The notes: a model not told the origin generated them from the sequence alone. A DNA stretch of 64,000 nucleotides from Streptomyces sp. NBC_01267 (GCF_036241575.1 NZ_CP108455.1:6741001-6805000), one strand, 5' to 3'; shown: positions 45,087-53,786, counted from the stretch's first letter. Numbers and translations are program-made.

Positions 45087-45110
45087 GACCTGCTCCGGTC
45101 GGAGCAGGTC
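45087..45110 (-). terminator. Terminator after the GH27 gene
   Basis: GACCTGCTCCG (45087-45097) and CGGAGCAGGTC (45100-45110) form an 11-bp stem with a tiny loop, eight bases beyond the GH27 stop codon. Confidence 0.7.
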
Positions 45111-45117
45111 CGGTCCG

Positions 45118-47358
45118 CTACTGTGCCGTGATCGCGAAGATGTGCAGGGCATCCTCGTCAGGGAGAGTCACCGTGCGGATCGTCTTGCCCGCATCGAGCG
45201 GTACGGAGTTCCCGAACAGCTTGTAACCGCCGCCGAAGTTGGCGGGTCCCTGCGGTGTGTTGCGGTGATCGGTCGTGGCGACCGTCGTGGCTCCGTACTC
45301 GGTGCCCGCCGTGCAGCACCAGTTGGGCAGCCCGAGATCACCACTGCTGGTGGTGCCGTCGGTGTACGTGACAGTCACCTTGCCCTCCGCGGCACCTGCC
45401 TCGGCGCCCAGGAACCACAGCTTCGACCCGCTGCCCGCCATGGTGATCACCTGACCCGCTGCGGTCACGTTGTCCGGTGCGCCGGGTGCTGCCTTCGGGA
45501 ACGTCCAGCTGACGCCGTCCTTGGTGACCGTGCCTCCCGGTGTCACACCCGCGGTGGCCAGTGCCTGGGCGGAGTAGCTGTCACCGCCGCCGTCGAAATT
45601 GCCCAGCGTGTAGTTGCCGTCCGCCGGCGGGGCGTCCTCACTGGTGACACCGACATTGTTGAAAGCGTCCGCCAGAGCGGGATAGGGCACGACCGACACG
45701 ACGGAACCCTGTCCTGTCGTGCGGGACTCGCCGGCGGATCCTGCGCGGTACCGGGCAGTTGCGCTCAGCGTGACGGTCGTCGTCCCGGGCTTCATCTCCG
45801 GGCCCTTCACCGTGAAGCTCGCTCCGGCCGAGCCACCGGGAGCGATGCGGCCGAGCCGTGCCTTCGACGGGCTGACCGACCACCCCTGCGGCACGTCGAC
45901 TTCGAGCGTGGCCGAGGAGAGTCCACCGGGCCCGTGGTCGGCCAGGCCGACCTGCCAGGTCGAGGACGTCCCGTCACCTCCCGTCCGCTTCCAGGTGACC
46001 GCGGTGGCCGGCGGCACCTTGTGCGCCTGCCCGGCGTGTATGCGGTACAGGACGGTGCCATGAGCGGGGACATTCGCCGCGATGGTGCCCGTGGACTGTG
46101 TTGTCCGCTTCGACCAGAGGTCCTTCAGCAGATAGGAGGAGCCCTTCGGGAGCCCGGCCTCGGCCGCCGTGGTCGTGATGGTCTGTGCCTGGTCCGAGGA
46201 GTTGAAGAGTGCCACGGCCCTGTCCCCGCCGCTGAGCTTCTTCGACAGCACGTCATAGCCGTCGCCCTGCTGGACGATGCGGCCCTGCAGACCTGTCGGA
46301 TCCTGGTCGACCGCGATGACGTCACGGTTGCCGAGAACGGACAGGGCGTCAGGGGACGCCTTGGCCAGATCGGTACTGGAGATCAGCGGCGCGGCCATCA
46401 CCGACCACAGTGACATCTGGCTGCGGATCTCGTCGCCGGTCAGCCGGGACTGACCGGCGAGCAGGAAGTCGGGGTCGTTCCAGCGGCCGGGGCTCTGCAG
46501 GTCGGCGAGGGGTACGTTGTAGCCGTAGTTGTACTTGATCGACGACCACTTGGAACTCGCCGAGGCCGACTCCATCGCTACGTCGGCGCCCTCCCGCCAC
46601 AGATTGCCCACCTGGGCCGACCAGCCGATGACGTCGTGCCAGTCCTTCTCGCCCTCGAAGTACGCGGGGGCAGAGACGGAGAAGGTGATGGGCCTGCCGG
46701 TGCGCAGGAGAGCCTTGCTCATATCGCCGTAGAGCGAGTGGTAGACCTCGTCGAGTGTCTGGCTGTCGCTCTCGGGCACGTTGCAGCCGTCGAGCTTCAG
46801 ATAGTCGACGCGCCATCGGGCGAAGAGGTCGGCGTCCTGCTGGATGTGGCCGTACGAGCCGGGATATCCACCGCAGGTCGCGGTGCCGGCGTCCTCGTAG
46901 ATGCCGAACTTCAGCCCCATCGCGTGCAGTTGTTCACCGATGTAGGCCATTCCGTGCGGGAAGCGGTCGGGGTCGGGGACCAGGTCGCCGTCGGTGTTTC
47001 TGCTGTGTGTCATCCAGCAGTCGTCGGTGGTGACCGTGTCGTAGCCCTTGGCGGCGAGACCGGAGGAGACCAGGGCCCGGGCGTTGGACAGGACGGTGGC
47101 CTCGTCGATGTCGCAGCCGTAGTAGGACCAGTTGTTCCAGCCCATGGGCGGGGTGGGGGCAAGATTCGGGTAGGAGCTCTCCGAAGCACCGGGGCTTCCC
47201 GCACTCTGCGCGGGAACCGACGTGTCCACCGCCGCAGCAGCGGACGGGCCGGCGAGCCCGCCGAGGGCGAGTGCGGTGGCCGTCGCCAGGGCGTACAGGC
47301 TCCGTCGCAGGGATGCAGGGATCGGGGTCGTTCTCGCGGACAAGGCGTCTCCCGTCAT
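45118..47358 (-). CDS. Secreted GH27 alpha-galactosidase
   Basis: A 746-residue exported alpha-galactosidase. The signal peptide covers about 1-40. GH27 catalytic barrel at about 62-340: APTPPMGWNNWSYYGCDIDE, TDDCWM, nucleophile Asp190 in DYLKLDGCNV, acid/base in the region GRWNDPDFLLAGQS. A beta domain to about 450 follows. An NEW3-type domain lies at about 470-570, and an NPCBM-like C-terminal domain ends DALHIFAITAQ. Start ATG 47358 was chosen because the signal peptide follows directly; frame-open sequence upstream belongs to a truncated Rieske gene. Confidence 0.92.
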   Translation of the reverse strand: MTGDALSARTTPIPASLRRSLYALATATALALGGLAGPSAAAAVDTSVPAQSAGSPGASESSYPNLAPTPPMGWNNWSYYGCDIDEATVLSNARALVSSGLAAKGYDTVTTDDCWMTHSRNTDGDLVPDPDRFPHGMAYIGEQLHAMGLKFGIYEDAGTATCGGYPGSYGHIQQDADLFARWRVDYLKLDGCNVPESDSQTLDEVYHSLYGDMSKALLRTGRPITFSVSAPAYFEGEKDWHDVIGWSAQVGNLWREGADVAMESASASSKWSSIKYNYGYNVPLADLQSPGRWNDPDFLLAGQSRLTGDEIRSQMSLWSVMAAPLISSTDLAKASPDALSVLGNRDVIAVDQDPTGLQGRIVQQGDGYDVLSKKLSGGDRAVALFNSSDQAQTITTTAAEAGLPKGSSYLLKDLWSKRTTQSTGTIAANVPAHGTVLYRIHAGQAHKVPPATAVTWKRTGGDGTSSTWQVGLADHGPGGLSSATLEVDVPQGWSVSPSKARLGRIAPGGSAGASFTVKGPEMKPGTTTVTLSATARYRAGSAGESRTTGQGSVVSVVPYPALADAFNNVGVTSEDAPPADGNYTLGNFDGGGDSYSAQALATAGVTPGGTVTKDGVSWTFPKAAPGAPDNVTAAGQVITMAGSGSKLWFLGAEAGAAEGKVTVTYTDGTTSSGDLGLPNWCCTAGTEYGATTVATTDHRNTPQGPANFGGGYKLFGNSVPLDAGKTIRTVTLPDEDALHIFAITAQ

Positions 47359-47415
47359 CGAGCGCGCCTCAGTGACGGCGCGATGGCCAACACCGTGCCC
47401 CTGTAGGTTCATTTG

Positions 47416-47441
47416 TGCAAGATGCCATCGAGTTTCTTGCA
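47416..47441. promoter_or_regulatory. Inverted repeat upstream of GH27 gene
   Basis: TGCAAGA (47416-47422) and TCTTGCA (47435-47441) are inverted around 12 bases, about 60 bases before the GH27 start; TTTCTTGCATGAAA also forms a shorter palindrome. Likely operator for a sugar regulator, by position. Confidence 0.45.
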
Positions 47442-47499
47442 TGAAAAGTCAACTTGGCAGTCCAGGGCCGGAGCGCGATCAGGAAGGGCGCATCGGATC

Positions 47500-47835
47500 C
47501 CGCGTGACCGCACAGCACTTGCTGGATCTCGGTCCAGTTCTCGCCGTCGTCGGTCTCGAACGATCCCGCCGGGCTGAACATCCGCTGGGTCATCTTCCGC
47601 ATCTCGGCCTTGACCTGGTCGGGTGCGTTCTTGGGCAGATAGCTCCAGGCCCATACCTCGATCTGGCCGGGGCCGCGCGGGTGCCACACCCGCATCGTGG
47701 AGAGGCCGACGGCGAGCCACGAGAAGTTCGGGAAGATCGTGTTGTGGTTGTCCACCTTCGCCACCCGTTCCGGCCCGAGCCGTTCCCGGTGCTCTTCCTC
47801 CTTGGACTTCAGCCACGCGTAGGTGGCGTCCGAGA
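47500..47835 (-). pseudogene. Rieske oxygenase alpha subunit, C-terminal fragment
   Basis: The codons read LSDATYAWLKSKEEEHRERL, then RVAKVDNHNTIFPNFSWLAV, RVWHPRGPGQIEVWAW, FSPAGSFETDDGENW and TEIQQVLCGH. This is the catalytic-domain half of a ring-hydroxylating dioxygenase large subunit, including the Asp that binds the mononuclear iron region (FETDDGENW). Homology stops near 47500; the frame then runs into unrelated sequence next to the GH27 promoter, so about 40 C-terminal residues are lost. The other half of the gene is at 48907-49611, beyond the insertion sequence. Confidence 0.85.
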
Positions 47836-47841
47836 GCTAGG

Positions 47842-48905
47842 TGTTCTATCCATGGAGGTTGGTGACGGATCCCACGGCATGGGGATCTTGAACGAGTGAG
47901 GGCCTTCCGGGTTCGGTGTGGATTGCGACATCTACACGAACGACCAGAAGGCCCTCATGCCCCACCGTAATGCACCCCTGACCGAGACCGGACGTCTGCG
48001 TCTGGCCCGCTGCGTCGTCCAGGACGGCTGGCCCCTGCGGCGGGCCGCCGAGCGCTTCCAGGTCTCGCCCACGACGGCTCAGCGGTGGGCGGCCCGCTAC
48101 CGCGCACTGGGTGAGGCCGGGATGGCCGACCGCTCCTCCCGGCCCCACCGCAGCCCGCGCCGGACACCGACCCGCACCGAGCGGCGGATCATCAAGGTCC
48201 GGGTTCTGCGCCGCTGGGGACCGGCCCGCATCGCCTACCTGCTCGGGTTGAACCCGGCGACCGTGCACCGCGTCCTGACCCGCTACAAACTGGCCCGACT
48301 GGCCCACCTGGACCGAGTGACCGGCAGGGTGATCCGGCGCTACGAGCACGCCGCCCCCGGCGACCTGGTCCACGTCGACATCAAGAAGCTCGGCAACATC
48401 CCCGACGGCGGCGGCCACAAGGCCCTCGGCCGGCAAGCAGGCCGCAAGAACCGGGCGAAGGCCGGCATGAGCTTTCTGCACAACGCCGTCGACGACCACT
48501 CCCGACTCGCCTACAGCGAGATCCTCACCGATGAGAAGAAGGAAACCGCCGTCGGATTCTGGCAGCGTGCCCACGCCTACTTCACCGCAGCCGGGATCAC
48601 CGTCCAGCGGGTCCTGACCGACAACGGCGCCTGCTACAAGTCGCACCTATGGCGCAACTCCCTTGCAGAACAAGGATTTTCACATAAGCGCACCCGCCCC
48701 TACCGGCCCCAGACGAACGGAAAGGTCGAGCGGTTCAACCGGACCCTGCTGGACGAGTGGGCCTACGCGAAGACCTACCGAACCGAGACCGAACGACGCG
48801 ACGCCTACCCGCGATGGCTCCACACCTACAATCACCACCGCGGACACACCGCACTCAAGGGCCAGCCACCCGCCAGCCGCGTCCCCAACCTCACGGGTCA
48901 GTACA
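47842..48905 (+). mobile_element. IS481-family insertion sequence
   Basis: A 1064-bp element with TGT...ACA ends and imperfect inverted ends (TGTTCTATCC.. against TGTACTGACC.., with a shared GAGGTTGG further in). It is flanked by 6-bp direct repeats GCTAGG (47836-47841 and 48906-48911). It interrupts the Rieske oxygenase gene, which reads on the opposite strand. The transposase stop codon lies in the right-hand repeat. Confidence 0.85.
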
Positions 48906-48910
48906 GCTAG
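47957..48910 (+). CDS. IS481-family transposase
   Basis: A 317-residue DDE transposase. N-terminal helix-turn-helix (LRRAAERFQVSPTTAQRWAA), second HTH (RRWGPARIAYLLGLNPATVH), then the catalytic triad: first Asp in LVHVDIKKLG, second Asp in VLTDNGACY, Glu in NGKVERFNRTL. It looks intact and could be active. Start ATG 47957 (MPHRNAPLTETGRL) fits the family; in-frame codons from 47918 are open. The final codons CAG TAC AGC TAG use bases of the target duplication for the stop. Confidence 0.9.
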   Translation: MPHRNAPLTETGRLRLARCVVQDGWPLRRAAERFQVSPTTAQRWAARYRALGEAGMADRSSRPHRSPRRTPTRTERRIIKVRVLRRWGPARIAYLLGLNPATVHRVLTRYKLARLAHLDRVTGRVIRRYEHAAPGDLVHVDIKKLGNIPDGGGHKALGRQAGRKNRAKAGMSFLHNAVDDHSRLAYSEILTDEKKETAVGFWQRAHAYFTAAGITVQRVLTDNGACYKSHLWRNSLAEQGFSHKRTRPYRPQTNGKVERFNRTLLDEWAYAKTYRTETERRDAYPRWLHTYNHHRGHTALKGQPPASRVPNLTGQYS

Positions 48911-49611
48911 GGCGCCTTGATGACGGATTCCGGTTGGAAGAAGCCCCCGGACCCGTGTCCGTTCTCGCTGAACTGACGTCCCTGGACGCCCGGTTGGGTG
49001 TTGCTGCCGGAGATGTTGGGATCGTCGGTGAGCGCCATCATGGCGGCGGCGTGCGAGACGGGCGCGTGGTACATGTCGCTGGCGAACTGCTCGGCGGCGA
49101 ACTTCCAGTTGCAGTCGATGACCCACTTGGTGGTTCCGGGCGCCAGCTCCAGGCCGCCGTCGAAGCGGTCGACGACCGCGTTGAAGGAGAAGGCCATGTC
49201 GCCGAGGTAGTCCTCGAACTCCAGGGTCTCCTGCGACCAAATGCCGAAGTGGAAGCCCCGGTAGTTCGCGATCCGCGGGACCTTCAGAGCGGCCCCCTGG
49301 CTCTTGTCGATCTCATTGCGGTGCGCCGTCTCCTCCAGCGGCACGTTGATCAGGGCGCCCGCCAGGTCGTAGGCCCACCCGTGGCAGGTGCAGGTGAACG
49401 TCTTGCTGGTGTCGGCGTCCGTACGGCAGATCCTCATGCCCCGGTGCCGGCACTGGTTGAGGAATGCCTTTACCGACCCGTCCCGCTGCCGGACCGGGAC
49501 CGGGTCCTCGGCCAGGTAGGTCTGGATGAAGCTGCCCGGCTTCGGCCGCTGGGACTCGTGCGCGAGGAACAGCCAGGTCCGCTCCTGGTGGAGGCGCTGC
49601 GACTCTGCCAG
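48907..49611 (-). pseudogene. Rieske oxygenase alpha subunit, N-terminal fragment
   Basis: The frame reads RTWLFLAHESQRPKPGSFIQ, then NQCRHRGMRICR and FTCTCHGWAYD, giving the Rieske [2Fe-2S] pattern Cys-x-His...Cys-x-x-His. CNWKFAAEQFASDMYHAPVS holds the iron-binding Asp/His region (the second His is in YHAPVSH). The frame ends at a TAG inside the IS481 target repeat. Upstream it is cut by TGA at 49612, and roughly 20-25 N-terminal residues are missing or altered. Together with 47500-47835 it is a dead gene for an aromatic-ring or similar oxygenase. Confidence 0.88.
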
Positions 49612-49728
49612 TCAGAGGACTGCGCCTGCGGGCCGGACAGACGAACGGTTCCGTTCGGAGGGGTGGAACAGTTCGATGCCGTGGCCGGCCGGAGTGGCGA
49701 CGGATTCGTCCAACGGGGCATTCCCGAG

Positions 49729-50313
49729 TCAGCGGATGAGGCCGTCCAGGAGCACGTCGACAAGCCGACCGGCGAGGTGAGCGTCCAGGGGCCGGCGAGT
49801 GAGCAGAACGCGGAAGTGCAGGGGTGCGATGAGGACTTCGAGTGCCAGCGCGGGGTCGGTGTCCTTGGGGATCTCTCCGCGGGCGACGGCCCGGTCGATC
49901 ATGATCCGGGCCAGGTCGAGCCTTTCCTGCCAGAACTGTTCACGGCTTTCGGCGAGTGGCTGGTCGTCGTCGGCGGTGGCCATGGAGCGGGCGAGGGCCT
50001 TGCCGAAGGGACTGTTCAGGTAGTCGCTCAGCGAGCCTGCGAACGCGATGAGGTCCTCGCGCAGGGTCCCGGTGTCGGGGATGGCGAGCTGGAGCTGGCT
50101 ATAGGTCAGTAGGGCGTCGATGACGAGGTGTTCGCGGGTGCCCCACCGCCGGTAGACGGAGGTTTCGTGGACGCCGGCCTGTCGGGCGACCGCGGGGATG
50201 CTGACCGCGTCGGTGCCGTGCTCGGCCATGGCCTGCAGGGTCGCGTCCAGGACGGCCTGGCGGACCCGTGCGGATCGGCCGCCGGTCCTGCGGCGGACTT
50301 GTTCCTCGCTCAT
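49729..50313 (-). CDS. TetR-family regulator
   Basis: A 194-residue TetR protein: helix-turn-helix at about 16-62 (VRQAVLDATLQAMAEHGTDA, VARQAGVHETSVYRRWGTRE), then a C-terminal domain of the TetR_C_11 kind (EVLIAPLHFRVLLTRRPLD). It is divergent from a hydrolase gene. Two long palindromes in the 105-base gap are probable operators for both promoters. Confidence 0.9.
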   Translation of the reverse strand: MSEEQVRRRTGGRSARVRQAVLDATLQAMAEHGTDAVSIPAVARQAGVHETSVYRRWGTREHLVIDALLTYSQLQLAIPDTGTLREDLIAFAGSLSDYLNSPFGKALARSMATADDDQPLAESREQFWQERLDLARIMIDRAVARGEIPKDTDPALALEVLIAPLHFRVLLTRRPLDAHLAGRLVDVLLDGLIR

Positions 50314-50323
50314 CCCGCCATCC

Positions 50324-50393
50324 TAACGCAGGAGTCTTGCGTTAATCCCGCTACCGGACGTACCGTCGATTTAACGCAGCGCCACTGCGTTAA
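50324..50393. promoter_or_regulatory. Two TetR-type operators in a divergent promoter
   Basis: TTAACGCAG-CGCCA-CTGCGTTAA (50371-50393) has perfect 9-bp arms. TAACGCA-GGAGTCT-TGCGTTA (50324-50344) has perfect 7-bp arms. The two share TAACGCA half-sites and lie between the TetR gene and the hydrolase gene. Confidence 0.8.
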
Positions 50394-50418
50394 TGGTTCG
50401 TCGGAGGAGGAGGGCGTC

Positions 50419-51483
50419 ATGTCGTACCAGTGGCCGCTGGAGGCGAAGGAACTGTTCACCGAGCGGTACTCGCAGATGGCCAATACCGGCCTGCCGGTGC
50501 CGGACGTGGACGCGGTGCGCGCCGCGATCTCCGACATGTGGGCGGACGAGCGGGGCGGGTGGGTGCATGAGTGGTCGGCGCTCGCGGCGCGGTACGCCGA
50601 GGCCGGATCCCATGACCTTTCCGCCCTCGCCTACGGATGGGCGCGCTTCCCGACGCCGGCCGACGAGGCCAAGCGGACCGCTCTGGCCCGCCAGACCGAG
50701 CAGTACCTGCTCGCGGCGCCCGGGTTCGGACTGTCCTTCCGGAGGGAGGTCCTGGACCTGCCGTACGGCGGCGGCCGCACGCAGGTGCCGGTGCACGTCT
50801 TCACCCCGCACACCGCCGCCGAGACGGGGCCGGTGCTGCTGGTCAGCGGCGGTGTCGACAGCTGGAAAATGGATGTGCACGGGCTGTTGGTGACGCTCTG
50901 CTCGCACGCCGGCCTGCCCGTGGTCGCCTTCGACATCCCCGGTACCGGCGACTCGCAGGTACCGATGAGCCCGGATGGCGCGGAGATCGTCCGGGGCCTG
51001 ATCGGCCACGCCCGCACCCTGGGCAACGGCATCGTCGTGCACGTGGGCATCTCGATGGGAGGCTACTACTCCGCCCGCTCCGGGCTGGCCGGCGAGGCGG
51101 ACGCGGCCGTCGTGCTGGGCGGACCGGTCGAGGCTGCGTTCGCCGGCGGACGCATCGCCCGGTTCGGGATGGACGGCATCGTCGGCAACGCCCTGGGCTT
51201 CGACCGGAAGCCGAGCAGCGACGCCCTGTACGCGGCGCTGGCGGCGTTCTCCCTGCGGCCGCTGCTCGACGGGGACGGCCAAGCGCCGATGCTCGTCGTC
51301 AACGGCGCCGACGACGTCCACGTCCCGCAGGACGACACCCTGGTGTTCGAAGGGCGCCGCGACACCGACGTCCACCTGCTGCCGGACACCGGGCACTGCG
51401 CGGTCACAAAGCTCCCCGAAGTCCTGCAGATCATCTCCGAGTGGCTTCCTCGTACTTTGGCTGCCCTCCAGGCAACGAGGTGA
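50419..51483 (+). CDS. Alpha/beta hydrolase (FrsA/DUF1100-like)
   Basis: A 354-residue hydrolase. An N-terminal helical part (1-110) precedes the fold: GPVLLVSGGVDSWKMDVHGL, FDIPGTGDSQV, then the nucleophile elbow HVGISMGGYY (Gly-Ile-Ser-Met-Gly), Asp in VNGADDVHVP and His in LPDTGHCAVTKL. The layout fits 2,6-dihydroxypseudooxynicotine hydrolase or FrsA-like carbon-carbon hydrolases, which agrees with a nearby oxygenase relic. ATG 50419 has GGAGGAGGAGGG upstream. Controlled by the divergent TetR, by inference. The stop overlaps the GTG of a cyclase fragment. Confidence 0.82.
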   Translation: MSYQWPLEAKELFTERYSQMANTGLPVPDVDAVRAAISDMWADERGGWVHEWSALAARYAEAGSHDLSALAYGWARFPTPADEAKRTALARQTEQYLLAAPGFGLSFRREVLDLPYGGGRTQVPVHVFTPHTAAETGPVLLVSGGVDSWKMDVHGLLVTLCSHAGLPVVAFDIPGTGDSQVPMSPDGAEIVRGLIGHARTLGNGIVVHVGISMGGYYSARSGLAGEADAAVVLGGPVEAAFAGGRIARFGMDGIVGNALGFDRKPSSDALYAALAAFSLRPLLDGDGQAPMLVVNGADDVHVPQDDTLVFEGRRDTDVHLLPDTGHCAVTKLPEVLQIISEWLPRTLAALQATR

Positions 51484-51791
51484 GCGGCGCCGAGATCCTC
51501 GACGCCTGCATCGCCGAGTACAGCCGGTGGGGGCAGTGGGGTCCCGGCGACCGGCTGGGGGCGATGAACCTGGTGGGCTCCGAACAGGTCCGCGCTGCCG
51601 CCGCGCTGGTTCAGGACGGCACCGTCATCTCCCTGACCCTGGCCTACGACCAGGCAGGGTCCCGACCGGGAGGGATCCGTTCCAACCCGCAATTGGTGAC
51701 GACCGCCACCGGCACGGACCACGTGCCCGAAGTCCAGGACCAACTCCTGGGCAGCATCGGCCCGGTCAGAAGAACGTGGGCTCCCGCGTGA
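51480..51791 (+). pseudogene. Cyclase-family protein, N-terminal fragment
   Basis: GTG 51480 overlaps the previous stop. About 100 residues resemble the start of metal-dependent cyclase/kynurenine formamidase-like proteins (YSRWGQWGPGDRLGAMNLVG, then SLTLAYDQAGSRPGG). The metal-binding histidine motif (HxGTHxDxxxH) that should follow is absent, and the frame ends at about one third of the normal length. Its last 26 bases overlap the aldo/keto reductase gene. A truncation product. Confidence 0.7.
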
Positions 51792-52746
51792 TGTAGGGCT
51801 CTTCGAGGCAGCCGATCTCCTCGGCGGTGAGTTCGAGGTCGAGCGCGGCGACGGCGTCGGCAAGGTGGTGCGGCTTGGTCGATCCCACGATCGGAGCGGA
51901 GACCACCGGGTTCTTCAACACCCAGGCCATGGCGACTTGTGCCATCGGCACGTCGCGGGCCAGGGCGATGCGCTGCACGGCCCCGACGATGGCACGGTCG
52001 CTGTCGAGGAAGATCGGGCGGTCCTGCTGGTCGACGGTCCGGTTGAGCTCCGCGCGCTGCGTGGAGCGTTCGCCCCACGGCCTGGTGACCAGCCCGCCGC
52101 CCAGAGGACTCCACGGGATGCTTCCCACGCCCTGGTCGGCGAGAAGACCGAACATCTCGCGTTCTTCCTCGCGGTGGATCAGGCTGTACTGGTCCTGCAT
52201 GGAGACGAACCGAGTCCACCCGTTCGCCTGCGCGGCATGCTGCATCTTGGAGAACTGCCAGGCCCACATCGACGAAGCACCGATATAGCGGGCCTTGCCC
52301 GCCTTGACCACATCGTGCAGCGCCTCCATCGTCTCCTCGACCGGCGTCTGCGGGTCAAAGCGGTGGATCTGGTACAGGTCGACGAAGTCGGTGTCCAGAC
52401 GCCGCAGCGAGGCGTCGATCTGCTCCATGACGGCTTTCCGCGACAGCCCCGACCCGCCTGGGCCCTCATGCATCGGCGCCCACAACTTGGTGGCCAGCAC
52501 GACGTCCTCGCGCTGGGTGTACTTCCGCACCGCCCGCCCGACGATCTCCTCAGAGGTACCCAGGCTGTAGATGTTCGCGGTGTCCCAGAACGTGATGCCC
52601 AGCTCGACCGCCTGGCGAAAAACCGGCTCGGCCGCACTCTCGTCGAGCGCCCACGACGTCCTCTTGTCGGGATCGCCGAAGCTCATGCAACCCAGCGCGA
52701 TCCGACTGATCTTGAGCCCCGACGTTCCCAGTTGTGTGTACTCCAT
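51766..52746 (-). CDS. Aldo/keto reductase
   Basis: A 326-residue NADPH-dependent oxidoreductase. The catalytic tetrad is visible: Asp and Tyr in FWDTANIYSLG, Lys in VLATKLW, His in LYQIHRFD. C-terminal cofactor segment PIVGSTKPHHL. It resembles the AKR11/AKR14-like group (YhdN type). All key residues are present, so the protein should work. The 3' end overlaps the cyclase fragment by 26 bases. The divergent XRE regulator 173 bases upstream may control it. Confidence 0.92.
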   Translation of the reverse strand: MEYTQLGTSGLKISRIALGCMSFGDPDKRTSWALDESAAEPVFRQAVELGITFWDTANIYSLGTSEEIVGRAVRKYTQREDVVLATKLWAPMHEGPGGSGLSRKAVMEQIDASLRRLDTDFVDLYQIHRFDPQTPVEETMEALHDVVKAGKARYIGASSMWAWQFSKMQHAAQANGWTRFVSMQDQYSLIHREEEREMFGLLADQGVGSIPWSPLGGGLVTRPWGERSTQRAELNRTVDQQDRPIFLDSDRAIVGAVQRIALARDVPMAQVAMAWVLKNPVVSAPIVGSTKPHHLADAVAALDLELTAEEIGCLEEPYITREPTFF

Positions 52747-52919
52747 GACGTGCTCCTCCGCGGTGGCGTGGTCATTTCTCTGCGCTCCCGAGGGCGGCCG
52801 CCTTCACCTCCCACCGTGGCACGAACCGCCGCCTATGGCCTCCCGCCAGGGGGTTCCCGCTGTTACAGGTACTCCCAGACCTCCTCAGCTCACCTGGAAA
52901 CGGTCATACCGTGGGAGCC

Positions 52920-53786
52920 ATGGACGCCCGCACCGAGTTCCGCGACTTCCTCACCTCCCGCCGCGCCAGAATCACCCCCGAACAAGCCGGCCTGCCCGCC
53001 AACGGCGGAAACCGTCGGGTGACCGGTCTGCGCCGCGAGGAGGTCGCGCTACTGGCAGGCGTCAGCGCCGACTACTACATCAAGCTCGAACGCGGCAACG
53101 CGCGCGGCGTCTCCGACAGCGTCCTGGAAGCCCTCTCCCGCGCCCTGCACCTGGACGAGGCCGAACGCGCCCACCTGTTCGACCTGGCCGCCGCCGCCAA
53201 CTCCGGCACGCAGACACCCACGCGTACCCCCAAGCTCCGCGTACGCCCCCGCATCCAGCGCATCCTGGACGCCATGTCCACCACCCCGGCCTACGTGCGC
53301 AACCGCCGCCTGGACATCCTGGCCACCAACCAGCTAGGCAGAGCCCTCCTCACCCCGATCCTTGCGACTCCGCACCGGCCGTCCAATGTGGCCCGCTTCA
53401 TGTTCCTGGACCCCAAAGCCGCCGACTACTACCTCGACTGGGAACGCATGGCCGCCGGCACTGTGGCGATCCTGCGCGCCGAAGCCGGACGCGACCCCCA
53501 CGACAAGGCACTGATCGACCTTGTCGGAGAACTCGCCACCCGAAGCGACCTGTTCCGCACCCGCTGGGCCGCCCACAACGTCCTCCGGCACCACGGCGGC
53601 GTCAAACAGATCAGCCACCCCGTCGTCGGCGAACTCACCCTCGGCTACGAGGCCCTGGACGTCGCCGCCGACAGCGGACTGACCATCATGGCCTACAGCG
53701 CCGAACCCGACACCCCCACGTCGGACGCCCTGAACTTGCTGGCCAGTTGGGCCGTGACCAGCGACCAGAGTGGACTCTCCATCTAG
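52920..53786 (+). CDS. XRE-family regulator with MmyB-like ligand domain
   Basis: A 288-residue regulator. N-terminal helix-turn-helix (RREEVALLAGVSADYYIKLERG) at about 38-65 and the C-terminal MmyB/PAS-like ligand domain from about 100 (ILDAMSTTPAYVRNRRLDIL, ARFMFLDPKAADYYLDWERM). Such proteins often regulate a divergent oxidoreductase gene and bind a fatty-acid-like ligand. The start is ATG 52920, although the GGGAG site is very close; GTG 52911 is possible. The divergent aldo/keto reductase is the obvious candidate target. Confidence 0.88.
   Translation: MDARTEFRDFLTSRRARITPEQAGLPANGGNRRVTGLRREEVALLAGVSADYYIKLERGNARGVSDSVLEALSRALHLDEAERAHLFDLAAAANSGTQTPTRTPKLRVRPRIQRILDAMSTTPAYVRNRRLDILATNQLGRALLTPILATPHRPSNVARFMFLDPKAADYYLDWERMAAGTVAILRAEAGRDPHDKALIDLVGELATRSDLFRTRWAAHNVLRHHGGVKQISHPVVGELTLGYEALDVAADSGLTIMAYSAEPDTPTSDALNLLASWAVTSDQSGLSI

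Noticed and set aside
44709-45117. Small genes in the gap after the SRPBCC-ArsR operon
   Set aside because: Short frames here have no ribosome sites, poor coding bias and overlap repeats.
47369-47499. C-terminal extension of the Rieske fragment as a fusion protein
   Set aside because: The residues after VLCGH do not match the family and run into the GH27 promoter region; considered chance frame extension.
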